Shown here: one piece after another, positions 33,705 to 45,539 of the stretch | Layout of the letters: the number at the start of each line of letters is the position of its first letter | Position numbering within the stretch: the first letter of the stretch is position 1 | Origin: Phymorhynchus buccinoides | Taxonomy: Eukaryota; Mollusca; Gastropoda; Neogastropoda; Raphitomidae | Reading direction: 5' to 3' | NCBI GenBank assembly: GCA_017654935.2 | Contig: CM065682.1 | Span: forward strand, 80,196,633 to 80,260,632 | DNA: 64,000 nt | Program-made: the position numbers and the translations under genes | The notes under the pieces: generated by a model | The model's input: the letters and a program-made list of their open reading frames with translations, nothing else | Databases searched by the model: none | What the model was told of the DNA's origin: nothing

Positions 33705-34495
33705 TTTTTCAACAGTATGGGGAACACTCCATGGTGCAGGATTATGTATTTTGTGGAAGGACTAGACTATGGACAACCATTGTGCAGTTTAGTGTTTTGT
33801 GGAAGGACATATGGACTATGGAAAACACCATGGTACCAGTTTTAGTGTATTTGTGGAAGACTATGGACTAATGGAAAACCATGGTTACACTTTAGTGTTT
33901 TGTGGAAGACTATGACTATGCAAGATCGTGGTACAGTTTAGTGTTTCATGGAAGACTATGACTATGGAAAATCATGGAGCAGTTTTAGTGTTTTGATGGA
34001 AGACTATGACTATGGAAAATAATGGCTGCAGTTTAGTGTTTTGTGGAAGACTATGGACTATTGGAAAATCATGTTGCAGTGTAGTGTGTTTTGTGAGAAG
34101 ACTATGACTATGGAAAATCCTGGGGCAGATTAGTGTTTTGTGGAAGACTTATGGACTATGGAAAATCATGGTTTGCAGTTTAGTGTTTTGTGGAAGACTA
34201 TTGACTATGGAAAATCATGTGTGCAGATTAGTGTTTTGTGGAAGACTATGACTATGGAAAAATCATGGTACAGTTTAGTGTTTTGTGGAAGGACTATGAC
34301 TATTGGAAAATAATGGTGCAGTTTTAGTGTTTTGTGGAAGACTATGACTATGGAAAATCATGGTACAGTTTAGTATCTTGTGGAAGACTATGACTATGGA
34401 AAACCATGGTACAGTTTAGTGTTTTGTGGAAGACTATGACTATTGAAAATCATGGTACAGTTTAGTGTTTTTGTGGAAGACTATGACTCTCAAAC
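33705..34495. repeat. 46-bp tandem array
   Basis: About 16 copies of a unit with GTTTTGTGGAAGACTATGAC, TATGGAAAATCATGG and TACAGTTTAGT. Single-base insertions and deletions are common, giving units of 44-50 bp. No coding frame persists across it. Confidence 0.95.
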
Positions 34496-34674
34496 AAAGG
34501 GCTTTTTTCCAATGGCTGGCTGTGGTGCTGCAGCCAAAGGGATGTGTTGGCCTTTTGGGGACCTTCCCCAACCTCAGCTGTCCTCGAACCCCTTTGGCAG
34601 CGAGAGGTAGGGCAAAGTAGGGGCAAAGCATCTCCCCACTATAAAACAAATTCTTGCCCAGCCCGACACCGGAA

Positions 34675-34815
34675 TAGCATCTGCCCCTCTCTCTGCTATC
34701 TGGCAGTCCGTGGTTCTATCGAGATAGCCACATAGACCCCCATTCGTCGACTAGCATGCCAGAATAGTACTATATTTTTTAGGTTCATTATTAATCGTTA
34801 GTTTCATCGTCCCAC
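34675..34815 (+). repeat. Dispersed repeat family 5, copy 1
   Basis: CTCTGCTATCTGGCAGTC, GGTTCTATCGAGATAGCCAC, GACTAGCATG and AGGTTCATTATTAATCGTTAG match 53085-53210 in order. At the second site the match continues into family 1, so the two may be parts of one element. Confidence 0.75.
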
Positions 34816-35089
34816 TTGCACAGTGGGGCTCTTTTTTTTGTTTTTTCACTCTGGTCCTTTCCTCCCTCCTTTATATCCTTCTATCTCTTGGATCCCACCC
34901 CCCCACACACACACACACACACACAAACATTCAGAGAATGTATTTCCCATGTCAAACTTTCGTGGGCAAGGGCCGGGCGGAAAAATTACTCCATTTCCAT
35001 TATGTTTATTGCCTGAGAACCGTGGATATAAAGTCATAGAGAGACAGACAGACGAGAGAGAGAAGAGAGGGAGAGAGAGAGGAGGAGGA

Positions 35090-35240
35090 GATGAGCATGT
35101 GTGTGTGTGTGGTGTGGGTGTGTGTGTGTGTGTGTTGTGGTTGTGTATGTGCGTGCGTGCGTGCGTGCGTGTGCGTGTGCGTGTGCGTGCGTGTGCGTGG
35201 CGGGCGTGCGTGTGTGTGCGTGTGTGTGTGTTTTTGCAAC
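35090..35240. repeat. GT/GC microsatellite
   Basis: GT tract with GCGTGC steps, preceded by a short CA tract at 34907-34925 and a GA tract at 35035-35090. Confidence 0.97.
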
Positions 35241-35379
35241 ATTAAAATAAATGTTGGGGTTTTGTCGATCCATTTATAATCGTACACATGCTTAAACATA
35301 CAATTATATAGATCTGACGAAGCAAAGCTTCCCAGATATAAATTTTCTAATCAACCTAAGCTTGACCAGAACACACATA

Positions 35380-35630
35380 CTGAGAGAGAGAGACGAGAGA
35401 GAGAGCGGAGAGCGGGAGAGAGCGAGAGAGAGAGAGAGAGAGAGACGAGAGAGAGAGAGGAGAGAGAGAGGCAAGAGAGAGAGAGAGAGCAGAGATGAGG
35501 AGAGAGAAAGAGAGAGGAGTAAAGATTGGGAGAGAGCGAAAGAGAGGAGAGAGAGAGACTAGATGACGGAGAGACCCTCCGAGAGAGGAGAGAGAGAGAG
35601 AGAGAGCAGAGAGAGAGAGAGAGAGAGGTG
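35380..35630. repeat. GA microsatellite
   Basis: Interrupted GA tract ending about 170 bp upstream of the possible exon at 35798. Confidence 0.97.
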
Positions 35631-35797
35631 CAGTCAAATTACATTTTCTATTGAACCCATAGCTATGAAATACTCCCAGACTAAAATTATTTGTTCTCTG
35701 CACCGACAGATGGCAATTGCTGGCGCCTGAACATCCATTGTACCCCCTGTTTGCCATCACATCAGCCCCAACAAAGTGGTTTTTTTTAAAACACACA

Positions 35798-36282
35798 ATG
35801 TCTTCTTGCGTCCCGATACTTATACTCCAATTAAGTTTATTGACCAGATGCGGTAGTTTTGTACCTGCAGATAACAATGTGAAACCATCGTTGAACAGTC
35901 ACTTGAAATCTATCGTAGCAGCCAATGGCAGCAGTGTGAATCTGACAACCAGTCAGCTAGCCCAATGCTCTCGGGAAAACCGAACACATGGAGATGGAAG
36001 TTGAAGAAATGATCATAGAATACTCTCAGCATCCAGTAGACTTCAGGGGACCGAGTTCGTTTCATGGAAATGTGTCCTCTCTCTACTGCTGGTTCAACGT
36101 CAGCACGTCACGTGACGATCACGTGATGAAACTGGAGTTCCTGCAGCAGACGTGTTCCCAGGACAACTATCTCTCTCTGGTCCTTCAGGTCAACGACAGT
36201 GCAGAGTTCCAGGACAGGAGGACAGGGCGGCTGTGAAGATCTCCGAGGTCGCCCTCTCCATGGTGGACTGGGTCAGCAGCAG
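35798..36282 (+). CDS. Possible 5' exon of a secreted or membrane protein (CUB-like part)
   Basis: ATG at 35798 is followed by a signal-peptide-like run (SSCVPILILQLSLLTRCGSF). After about 55 residues with two N-glycosylation sites, one base shift near 35985 leads to PVDFRGPSSFHGNVSSLYC, then WFNVSTSRDDHVMKLEFLQ and NYLSLVLQVND. Cys before a Trp-phi-phi strand and a later x-L-x-F strand resemble a CUB module, but this is a weak match. A second shift near 36230 gives SEVALSMVDWVSSR, which ends at a good donor (AG|GTGAGA, GT at 36283). A further donor-like GGGTAAGT lies near 36435. Orientation fits a gene continuing to the receptor at 49 kb, but that link is inference. Confidence 0.35.
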
Positions 36283-36434
36283 GTGAGACCGGCATTTTGT
36301 TCTGTTCGCAATTGTGTGAACCTCCGAACGTACCTCCATCTTCCGTTTGATATTAAGTTCCGAGAGTTGAGCCAAGTGACTCTCAGCTCGACCAAAGAAT
36401 TGCGAGACTGCACTAATCTTTCTTCCACACCATG

Positions 36435-36950
36435 GGTAAGTCAGCGTAAAGAGAGTTTATTCCATGACAATAGTAAAAATAACTGTATGTGCACGTTTTC
36501 TCTTGTCAAAAGCGAATCACTCCAATTACAATGTATTTGAAAGTTCAAACACCGTGCACCGAGACGAGACTATACGAAAACAAAAAGCCTCAATACGAAA
36601 CAAGTAGGTGACATTATTTCGGTAGAAGTTTCAATCTTGATTTAATTTGTCAAACGGAAGCATACTAGGCCATTTGGACACGCTCTTTAAAAGGCTATCT
36701 TTTTTCCTCCTTCGACATATTCGTTCTACCAGACCCCCCAAAAAGTTGGACACCACGCACACACACCCTATACTTTCAAGCTAAATAAGAACCGAACTGA
36801 ATAATAATTATGCATTTTTCGCATGATAATTGTTCCCAAAGTTCATTACCATCAACTCATAAAATATCTTAATAGTAATTCTTTGTTAGTGAACAAGCGA
36901 TAACTGAACGAAAAAGGAATGTGAGAGAGGGAAACAGACAGGCAGGACAG
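36435..36950. other. Unassigned sequence
   Basis: Intron-like, AT-rich, no feature recognised. Confidence 0.4.
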
Positions 36951-36959
36951 AACACACAA

Positions 36960-36984
36960 TACAGAGAGAGAGAGAGGTAGAGAG

Positions 36985-37016
<32 letters not shown>

Positions 37017-37150
37017 CGGTGAGAGAGAGAGAAGGAGAGAGAGAAAAAAAAGAAGAGAGAGAGAGAGAAAGAAGAGAGAGGGAGAGACGCTCTTTTCCTC
37101 ATGCCACACCGGACCGATACTGACTTTGGAGAGAGAGAGAGAGCGAGAGA
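36960..37150. repeat. GA microsatellite
   Basis: Interrupted GA tract with an A-run near 37046. Confidence 0.97.
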
Positions 37151-37159
37151 GCACGGGAA

Positions 37160-38040
37160 CATTGAACACTGAAATAATGATGCACGCCTTGGCCTTTGGT
37201 CACAATACAATGTACTACAAACGGGTGAGTGATGGAAGGTGAGAGCACACAGCCCAGCCCTAGTGCATACCAATCTGCAACAAAAGCATAGTGACTCAGG
37301 GAGCTAGATGAACGCATAGCTGAAATCGCAAAAAAAATAGTACAGCATTGTATTTACTTTGCAATACCAAAGACGACACTGAATTACTATTCAAAGTAAC
37401 ACACGCGAGGTAAACCGAGTTTCAATTGTCAACTATATAAATTGGACCCCATGCTGGATGAATGTCCTTTGGAAGTCGCCGCCCAACCAACACCACTTTT
37501 TCACGCAACGATTACACTGACTGATGTGGAGACGACCTATTTAAGGACATTTAAGCCAACGTGGGGTTTCCAACGTCTGCACGAGCCTGTAAAATTCTAG
37601 CCGTTCTCCATGTGACAAGAGGTGAAATACAGGACGAGCTGTGGAAAAGACATTATAGTGTAATTATTGTTTTCATGTGTTTTATAAAAATCATGGTACA
37701 AGGACTGGCTTGCGTAAACTGCAACACCCTCAAATCTCTACATCCCAACACGCAGAGACGACAGAATCACAACACGCAGTTCCAACGCATATCTGTAAAG
37801 AACCAATCTGCTTGTACGTGTCCTAACTGGTGGCGGCAGATACGGCATCTGGTACAACACGGGCTAAGCCTTCTGTCTGGCCTCCTGCCGAAGCCTTTGT
37901 CTTTGGGCGTCTGGCCATAGTCGCGGGCGAACAAGCGCACGTCAAGTCTGACACCGGAGCGTTGCGAAGGGTCCATTGGTTTGCAGGGAAAAACTTGGAA
38001 CGTTGAGCAGGTACAGCACTGGAAAGGAGGAATCACGGTC
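37160..38040. other. Unassigned sequence next to the gypsy remnant
   Basis: No domain recognised. On the minus strand 37770-38040 might be the variable tail of the gypsy polyprotein, but I see no motif. Confidence 0.4.
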
Positions 38041-38044
38041 AGGA

Positions 38045-38690
38045 ACAACGGAAACTCGGGTGGGAGCACGGTCAGGAACGCTGGAACGTTGACCAGGGTT
38101 AGGAATGCAGGATCACTGAGCGGGATCAGAACCGCTCTTTGGTTGCTGAATGCAAGGAGTCACGCCATGAGCAACAGAGGGGAGATCGTACGGCATCAGA
38201 TGGCCCTGGTACCGCAGGACACCGGGTTGGCGGGATTGGAGGGTAGTAGGCGGGCTTTGAGTATTGGTCAAATCGGAAACACAGATCGTTTTGCCATCTT
38301 TGTTGATGTCAAAATGTTTCTGTGCACGGGCGAGCACCGGGAAAGGTCCATCATAGGTCCTTTGTGTGAGTCATGGCGAACGTAGACTTGGTCAGCAAAT
38401 TGCACGTGCTTGGGAATATATGCAGCTATAGATCCATGATGGGCAGTGGGCAGGGGGTGGGGGGAAGCTTTCTAAGTGTCTCTTGAAGATCTTGCACAAA
38501 TGTGCTGGTGTGGGTCACTTTGCTCGTGGGGCAGGGAGGAACTCACCGGGCACTCTGATATGTGTGCTGTAGGTAAGAAGAACAGGAGCTGAATCCAGTT
38601 CTTCTTTCCAGGTTGTCCTGATGCCAAGCATGACCACTGGCAGTTCATCCATCCAGCATGGTCCGTTGCGAGCAACCTTATGTCATGATT
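38045..38690 (-). pseudogene. Ty3/gypsy integrase C-terminal fragment
   Basis: On the minus strand WMDELPVVMLGIRTTWKEEL near 38600-38660 is the end of the integrase catalytic core in Ty3/gypsy elements. It is followed by the paired motif TYSTHIRVPGEFLPAP. After about 150 bp with stops, YDGPFPVLARAQKHFDINK and GKTICVSDL (38270-38355) are the C-terminal GPF/Y module. Everything upstream (protease, RT, RNase H, most of the integrase) is absent, and no LTR pair is seen. It is a truncated relic. Confidence 0.8.
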
Positions 38691-38835
38691 ATAGTGATGC
38701 TACAACTTCTTCTTTACCAGAACTATTAACGACTGGAACTCTTTGTCACCAGAAACAATTCAGTCCACAGCTCTCAGCTCCTTCACCTCGAATTATTACA
38801 TACACAACATTTTGCACAGCATAGAGAGTCGACTA
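38690..38835 (+). pseudogene. Non-LTR retrotransposon ORF2 C-terminal end
   Basis: In one plus frame, YNFFFTRTINDWNSLSPETI followed by LSSFTSNYYIHN is the widely conserved terminal signature of CR1/L2/Jockey-group ORF2 proteins (R-T-I-x-D-W-N-x-L-P). It starts where the oppositely oriented gypsy relic ends, so one has broken into the other. No RT precedes it. Confidence 0.7.
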
Positions 38836-39985
38836 TCCCAACAATTTTCAAAAAAAACCAAAATTCCTGTTCCTCTGAGCCACAGTTCAAACATGGCAAG
38901 TTAAAGAAGCAATAGAATTAGAGAGAGAAAGACCCAGCCTAAACAGAGGCTCAGGCTATGATTTGACCTGCATCTACAACAAAGTGTTACACTCAGACCA
39001 GCTGTGTGTACAACTCAGGTATAATGATTTTTAAGCAGACCAAGCTGTGAGTTAAAACTCAAGAGGCGATACCAACATCCCCCAGACTTACAACTCATAT
39101 GGGTTCAACATAGGTTAGCGGAAAGCTTGCCAACATGTCCCATATATTTTCTTGTTTTCTTCTATTTTTCAGTTTTATCTCTTTTTTAATTTTATTAGTT
39201 AGAGCGACTCTGAATAAGGACTTACAGCATGCATGAGCAGTCATACCAAGTCGGAAAGTGTTTTCTCTCGAATACTATTATAGTACCATGTTTTGAAATA
39301 AAAGTGATTTAGCAATATGACAGGCACCTGTATAGCCTTAGACTGGTATCTATTATCAGTAACCAACAGAATACATACCTAATTGGGATTTAAACACATT
39401 AACTTTGGACTATATGTGCAGTGTGGTCCCCAGTCACCAGGATTACACCTCACAGGTCAGCCGGTGGTTGGACCCATCCAACATTTGCTGGACAGATAAC
39501 CACCAGGTCGGATCGGAATTCATTCTAGCATGCTCTTATGACCAGCTGTCTCTGTCAACAAAGTGAGATTGTGGTACATTGAAATCACATAAACAGCCTG
39601 GCTGATCGTCTTTCCTTAAGCTTGCCTGGCTTGTTGATCCTGGTCCCTTCGTTACCTCCCCTTTTTCATTCACCCAATCCCTCTGGTTTATCAGATATTT
39701 CTATCAAACCTTATGCTCTCTCCCACCAGCTCCCCCTCACCACGGGATTCCTGTTCCTCTTACTTTACATCCTGAGTTAACATCGTTTTTGTGTCTTTGG
39801 AAGTCAAACGATATTTTGAATTTGAAATACAAATCAAGGACAGTTACGACGGCTTTGCTGATTTAAGTGGTAAACGCAGGGAAGTTTGTTTTTCGAAAAT
39901 AAAATTTAGCTTTTGCACTTACTACTACGGTTCAGCTTCTCCTCTTCCGTCATCTCCCCCCTCCTCCTCCTGTCCTCAGATCTTC
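38836..39985. other. Unassigned sequence
   Basis: About 1.1 kb without a recognised gene or repeat. Confidence 0.45.
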
Positions 39986-39989
39986 CTCA

Positions 39990-40180
39990 TACTAGCTACT
40001 ACTACGACTACTACTGTTACTATTACTCTACTACAGCTACAACTACTAGCTACTACTACTACGACTACTAATATACTACTACTTATCTACTACTACTACT
40101 AAGACACTACAACTACTACTACCTACTATACTAACTTACTACTACTAACTAGGGGGGGGGTCTACTATGACTACTACTAT
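39990..40180. repeat. (CTA)n trinucleotide repeat
   Basis: Interrupted CTA/ACT repeats, the complement type of the TAG blocks near 30.3 kb, with a G-run near 40153. Confidence 0.95.
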
Positions 40181-40199
40181 TAACATCACTATCATCGAG

Positions 40200-41110
40200 T
40201 CCTAAATCTTTAAACATTCTTTGAATGACCCAGACATATTGTTTGTTAGGTACAGAAACTGTTAATAATGTTAGGATCCATAAACCGAAGCAAGCATGTT
40301 TGTAAAAGTTGTCCCCAACGATTCTGATTTTAATTATGAATCAAGATTACCTCGGAAACAGTATGAAATGTGTTGGAAAATACAGTACCCTTCACTTTTT
40401 TTTTCAACAGAATCTAGTCCACGCCTATGTATGCAATTACCGTAACGGTCTGTATGGTCGTTATTGGTGTTTCATTTTAAAATTCAATAATTCCACAACC
40501 CTTAATCTTACATATTAACCATTTCTTGTTGAATTACCATTAGTTCCTGGCAAAGTTTAAATCAAAAATAGGGCTTAGTAGCTCTTGACGGATCCTCTTC
40601 TAATCTGGCAAAGACTTTGAACCCCAACTATGAAGTTTCCCCCCCTACTAGTCCTCGTTGATCGATGTCAGACGAGTACATGTAGTAATATTTTAATCTG
40701 AGTGGCCTCTGTGGGTCATTCGTTTTGCTCAAACAGACTGAATCCAACCAAAACCAAGAAGCCCATTGGAATGGCTCCGGTGTCTCCGAGCTGGCAAGCT
40801 TCAAGGCTCCATGGCCTGCATGCGGTCACTCAATGTCTGGCGGGGCAGAGATTTGAGAGGAGGACTGGCTCGTACGATGTCACCAACGGAGGCTTTGCAG
40901 GTCACTTGGCCTGTGCTCCTCCTGAGGATGTTCATATATGAATATCCACGATGTTTTTGAATCACAGTGAAAGGCTGTGCCAAGATAGGGGCCAGCAGCC
41001 AGTACTCACAGTGTGCAAGAGCACCAGCTGTGCAGGTGTCATGTATGAGCGACGTACAGTTCCCTGTGCATCTGGGAATGTTCAACACTCCTACAGTGGC
41101 TTTCCAGCTA
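40200..41110. other. Unassigned sequence with one weak exon-like stretch
   Basis: From an acceptor-like TTTTGCTCAAACAG ending at 40735, two overlapping plus frames stay open to 41110 with scattered Cys (for example LTVCKSTSCAGVMYERRTVP). I cannot assign a domain. It may be chance. Confidence 0.3.
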
Positions 41111-41114
41111 AGTA

Positions 41115-41334
41115 CACACATGTGTGTGTGGGTGTGTGTGTGTGGGTGTGTGTTGTGTGTGTGTGTGTGTGTGTTGTGTGTGTTGTTTGTGTGTGTGTGT
41201 GTTTGTGTGTGTGTGTTTGTTGTGTTTGTGTGTGTGTGTGTCTGTTTGTGTGTGTGTGTTGGTGGGGGGTGTTAGTAGTATGTGTGTGTGTGTTAGTAGG
41301 TGCGTGTTGCACAGTGTGTGTTGTGTGTGTGTGT

Positions 41335-41386
<52 letters not shown>

Positions 41387-42007
41387 GTGTGCGGCGTGCG
41401 GTGCGTGCGTGTGCGTGCTCGCGTGTACTGCGTGTGTGTGTGTTAGTATATAATATGTGTGTGTGTGTGTTTTGGGTGTGTGGTGTGTGTATCATGTGTG
41501 TGTGTTAGTATATGCGTGTGCATGGTGTGTGTATGGTGTGAGTGTGGTGAGTATGTATGGTGTAAATGTTGTTGTGTCCTTCTCCGTTTAACGTCTTCCA
41601 CTAAAGGTGGTTCAGACAGTATTCATTGCGTGTGTGGGTTTTTGGTGGGGTTGAGTATGAGTAGGTGTGTCTGTAAGTGAGTAATGTGTAATAATATAAC
41701 AAGTAATAAGTTAATGATGTAATCATTCTGTACCCCCACCCGCACACACTCCATAACAAAAGTTAAATTTGCACTTAAAGAATATACCCGTCAATGAACA
41801 AGGTTAAAGATATAACTTCTACTTCTATAACCTGAAACAACTCAATAGCACTACAAACTGAATCAAGAAAGAATAATCATTTAGTGTATTTATTAGTGTT
41901 AATGGAGTCGATCCATCATCTATCTTGCTCGTGTGGTGTGTGTGTGTTGTGTGTGTGTGTGTGTGTGTGTTTGTGTGTGTTGTGTGTGTGTGGTGTGTTT
42001 GTGTGTG

Positions 42008-42052
<45 letters not shown>

Positions 42053-42109
42053 TTTTTGTGTGGTGTTTGTGTGTGTGTGTGTTTGTGTGTTGGGTGTGTG
42101 TGTGTGTGT

Positions 42110-42140
<31 letters not shown>

Positions 42141-42215
42141 GTGTGTGTGTGTGTGTGTGTGTTGTGGTGTGTGTTTTGTGTGGTGTTGGTGTGTGTGTGT
42201 GTAGTGTGTGAGTAT
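41115..42215. repeat. Two long GT microsatellites
   Basis: GT tracts at about 41115-41560 and 41935-42215 with TTG interruptions. Between them about 250 bp is unassigned. All Cys/Val and Thr/His frames here are artefacts. Confidence 0.97.
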
Positions 42216-42219
42216 TCAT

Positions 42220-43337
42220 TTATAAAAACGTTTATTATAATCCCGGTCAGAGCCAAACACCACCTGCGCAATCCATTTTCCAACACAATATGATTTTCAC
42301 AATGCACACCAAAACCCAATCTTAATGCCCTGTCCATGCAACTATCACAGCATTTTGGTAGGCTTTTTTTTTTTTAATTACATGATATGCAGGTTGTCTT
42401 TTAAAGATGCGAAATTAATTATTTATTAACTTTTATTTTATTTACTGTTTATAAGTCGTGGATAACGACCAAGCTCTCATATATTAAAATCGTAGCAGTT
42501 TTAGTTGGAACTCTTTAGATCTTTTGCAAGCGTAAAAGATTACACACCCTTTCTAGCTGGCATAATTTGTTAATGCACCATATCTCGTCATGCTGATATT
42601 AGTAAGGACGGAACGGCACCGACTTGGGATCAACAATTTGAAAAATACTGTAGAAAGTTACATTGAATTCTTCTTAGTGTTCGAAGTATTTGCTTCTAGC
42701 TTTTTTTTTGCTTTTCCAACTGATTCCTCTAAGCTGGCCGTAAAACTGTTTCTTGGGAAATGTAAGCCGTAGATATTTATAGCACAGAAACACGCACTCT
42801 TATCTTCTTGTCTCTCCAGTCACCTTCAGTCTAACAAAAAACAGCATTCCCTTCTATCAGTTATTACCCTCCACTGCATCTTCTGCTCAGAAGACCTGAT
42901 TTTCAAGGCCAAGCCAGACTCATGTTTCACATTTGTCGTCAGACCATGGCTAGAGAGAACAGACATGCTTACCTACCCAGCATTTGCAAACTGCCCTTCA
43001 TATAGCAAAGTCCATTTCCAAGACAACAGCCCTCACACCTGATGACAAATCAAAACTTATGACCGCCCTATCCACCTCTCACATACCACCTACCCACACA
43101 TCTTCATCAAAATAATTTATTTTGCGCACTCTACCACCTACTTCAAATGACCTTCCCTCCAGTCCAACTGTCTCGCAAACCCCCTCCTTGTCGCGTATAA
43201 ACGAGACCAAAGCCTGCGCGACTATCCTGTCGAGCTAATGTGTCCAACCGCTAACCCCCACAAACATGCACACGCAGGACCAGCCCGGCACCCAGCCTTT
43301 GTGTGCTCACACACATGCAGGTGTTGCAGTCACATCA
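42220..43337. other. Unassigned sequence
   Basis: No recognised gene. From about 43100 it becomes CA- and CCC-rich, leading into the 45-bp array. Confidence 0.45.
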
Positions 43338-44030
43338 ACACAGCCACCACTCTGCATTTTCCTCAAGGCCCTTTCACATCAACACAGCCCACTCTGTATT
43401 GCCCTAGAAGGCCCCTTTCACTCACACAGCCACACGCTGCTTGGCCCTAAAAGGCCCCTTCACATCAACACAGGCCACCACTACTCTCTGGCATTGCCCT
43501 AAGTGTCCCCTTTCACTATCAACACAGCACCACTCCTGCATTTCCCTACTAAAGGACCCTTTCACATCAACACAAATAAGAGCCACCACTTCTGCATTGC
43601 CCTAAATGCCCCCTTGTCACCATGCAACACATCACACGCCACCACTCTGTATTGCCCTAAAGCCCTTTCACATCAGCACAGCCCCACTCTGCATTGCCCT
43701 AAAGGAGGCCCCTTTTCAATCAGCACAGCCATCACTCGCATTGTTGCCTAAAGGCCCCTTTCACATCCACAGCCATCACTCTGCAGTGCCTAAAGCCCCT
43801 TTCACATCAACACAGCCACCATCTGCATTGCCCTAAAGGCCCTTTCACATCAACACAGCTCCACTCTGCATTGCCCTAAAGCCCCTTTCACATCAACACA
43901 GCCTCCACTCTGCTTGCCCTAAAGGCCCCTTTCCACATCACACAGCCACCACTCTTGCATTGCCTATGAAGGCCCTTTCACACCAACACAGCCACCACTG
44001 TGCATTGGCCCTATTAAGGCCCCTTTAAAA
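43338..44030. repeat. 45-bp tandem array
   Basis: About 15 copies of GCCACCACTCTGCATTGCCC, TAAAGGCCCC, TTTCACATCAACACA with frequent small indels. The short open frames inside are phases of the repeat. Confidence 0.95.
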
Positions 44031-44369
44031 TCGACCTCTCTATAACTGCAAACCACAAACATCGTCTATGATGCCATCACGTCTCCCATGTAGCAAAAGT
44101 CTACATTTGAGAAACTATACCGCACCTTAGCAGGGAGCGCTGCATATGAAATAGAACAATCCTGGACGCATTAGCTCCAGAGACAACGACGTTTTGCTCT
44201 CCATTTTCCGCCTCCCTCCCACAGCTATCGTTGATCTCTCAATCTGTGCACTCTACCAGAACCACAAAAGGCACAACTTTCAAAAAATAACCCGAAAGCT
44301 TTCTCGTTATCGCCTGGTACCTTTCCTACGCATGGGGGCATCAATTGCGAACCTTAAGACCCCTTGTTA

Positions 44370-44717
44370 TTTTGCGTGTGTGTGTGCACTAGCGTGTGGT
44401 TATTTGGTGTTTGTTGTGTGTGTGTTGTGTGTGTGGGTGTCGTGTGCGTGTGCGTGTGCGTGTGTTGTGTTTGTGGGTGTTGTTGCATTAATGTTTATCC
44501 CATTATCCCCGCCCATCCTTTCTCTTTAAATACCCCACACATGCACCAAACTTGATTGCACACTCACCCTTGTTTTCCTACTCATAATCCTTTCCGTTAT
44601 CGTATGTCTCTCTTGAGAGAGAGAGAGAGAGGAGAGGGATAAGAGAGAGGAGAGAGAGAGAGAGAGAGAGGAGAGCGAGATAGAGACCAGAGAGAGGAGA
44701 GAGAGAGAGGAGATAGA

Positions 44718-44761
<44 letters not shown>

Positions 44762-45412
44762 TGACAACTTGAAGAACTGCACTGGTTTTTTTATTTGTCA
44801 TTACCTGAAGGGTTCTAATGACAAGGGGGGTAAATAATTTACGTAAAAAGGCATTTATCGTATTCCTCACGTCTTTTATATATTCTATATCACACACTCT
44901 CGGTCCGGTCTCTCGTCTCTCCATCGTATATGTCGTTTCATCTCCCTCTCTCGGGGGGGTGACTTATGTAGAAGTTAGAAAAAACAAATAATAAAAAAAC
45001 AAAGTTAGGGAACGAAACAATGACTAAAAAAAAAGATCCCAGATACAGTATTAAACCTATTTTGGTGGTTCACTTTCAAAGTAATAACACTAAAGCCCAT
45101 TTGTACAAGGAAAATATTTCAAATTTAATACCATAGGCAAGGCGAACACAGGACAAACAAAAAACCAGAACAAAAGAAGAAGGTTATGCGATCGATTACA
45201 AAGTGAATGAGAAGCACGGTGAAAGAGAAGATACGGCTTCTCCTCGATCGTTGCACACAATAACCCACGATAACATAGTTGGTTAACATATCGTTGCATA
45301 ATATTTACATGATGTGGATAGAGAGAGAGGTGGGGGGGAAGGGAGAGATAGATAGGAGATAGAGAGAGAGAGCGAGAGAAGAGAGAGAGAGAGATATGAG
45401 AGAGAGATACTA
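44370..45412. repeat. GT then GA microsatellites
   Basis: GT-rich at 44370-44490, GA-rich at 44615-44758 and 45315-45410. The parts between hold no recognised gene. A G-run lies near 44953. Confidence 0.93.
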
Positions 45413-45452
45413 ACAACCGCACAGCCAAACTTCCTCCCACTCCACACAACTC

Positions 45453-45488
45453 TGTAGGACTAAAAAAAACACTTTTTTAGTCCTACAT
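45453..45488. repeat. Perfect hairpin
   Basis: TGTAGGACTAAAAAA pairs with TTTTTTAGTCCTACA across a few bases. It sits where purine-rich sequence on the left changes to pyrimidine-rich on the right. Confidence 0.85.
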
Positions 45489-45539
45489 TAGTTGTTTTTT
45501 TATCCTCTCTCTCTCCTCCTTAAATCATCATTCAAGTTC

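Noticed and set aside
40735..41110. Possible exon with scattered Cys between an acceptor-like site and a GT tract
   Set aside because: Contains stops and a frame change, with no domain match; kept only as a weak note.
41091..42337. Cys/Val-rich and Thr/His-rich frames that could suggest Cys-rich secreted peptides
   Set aside because: They are GT or CA dinucleotide repeats read in frame.
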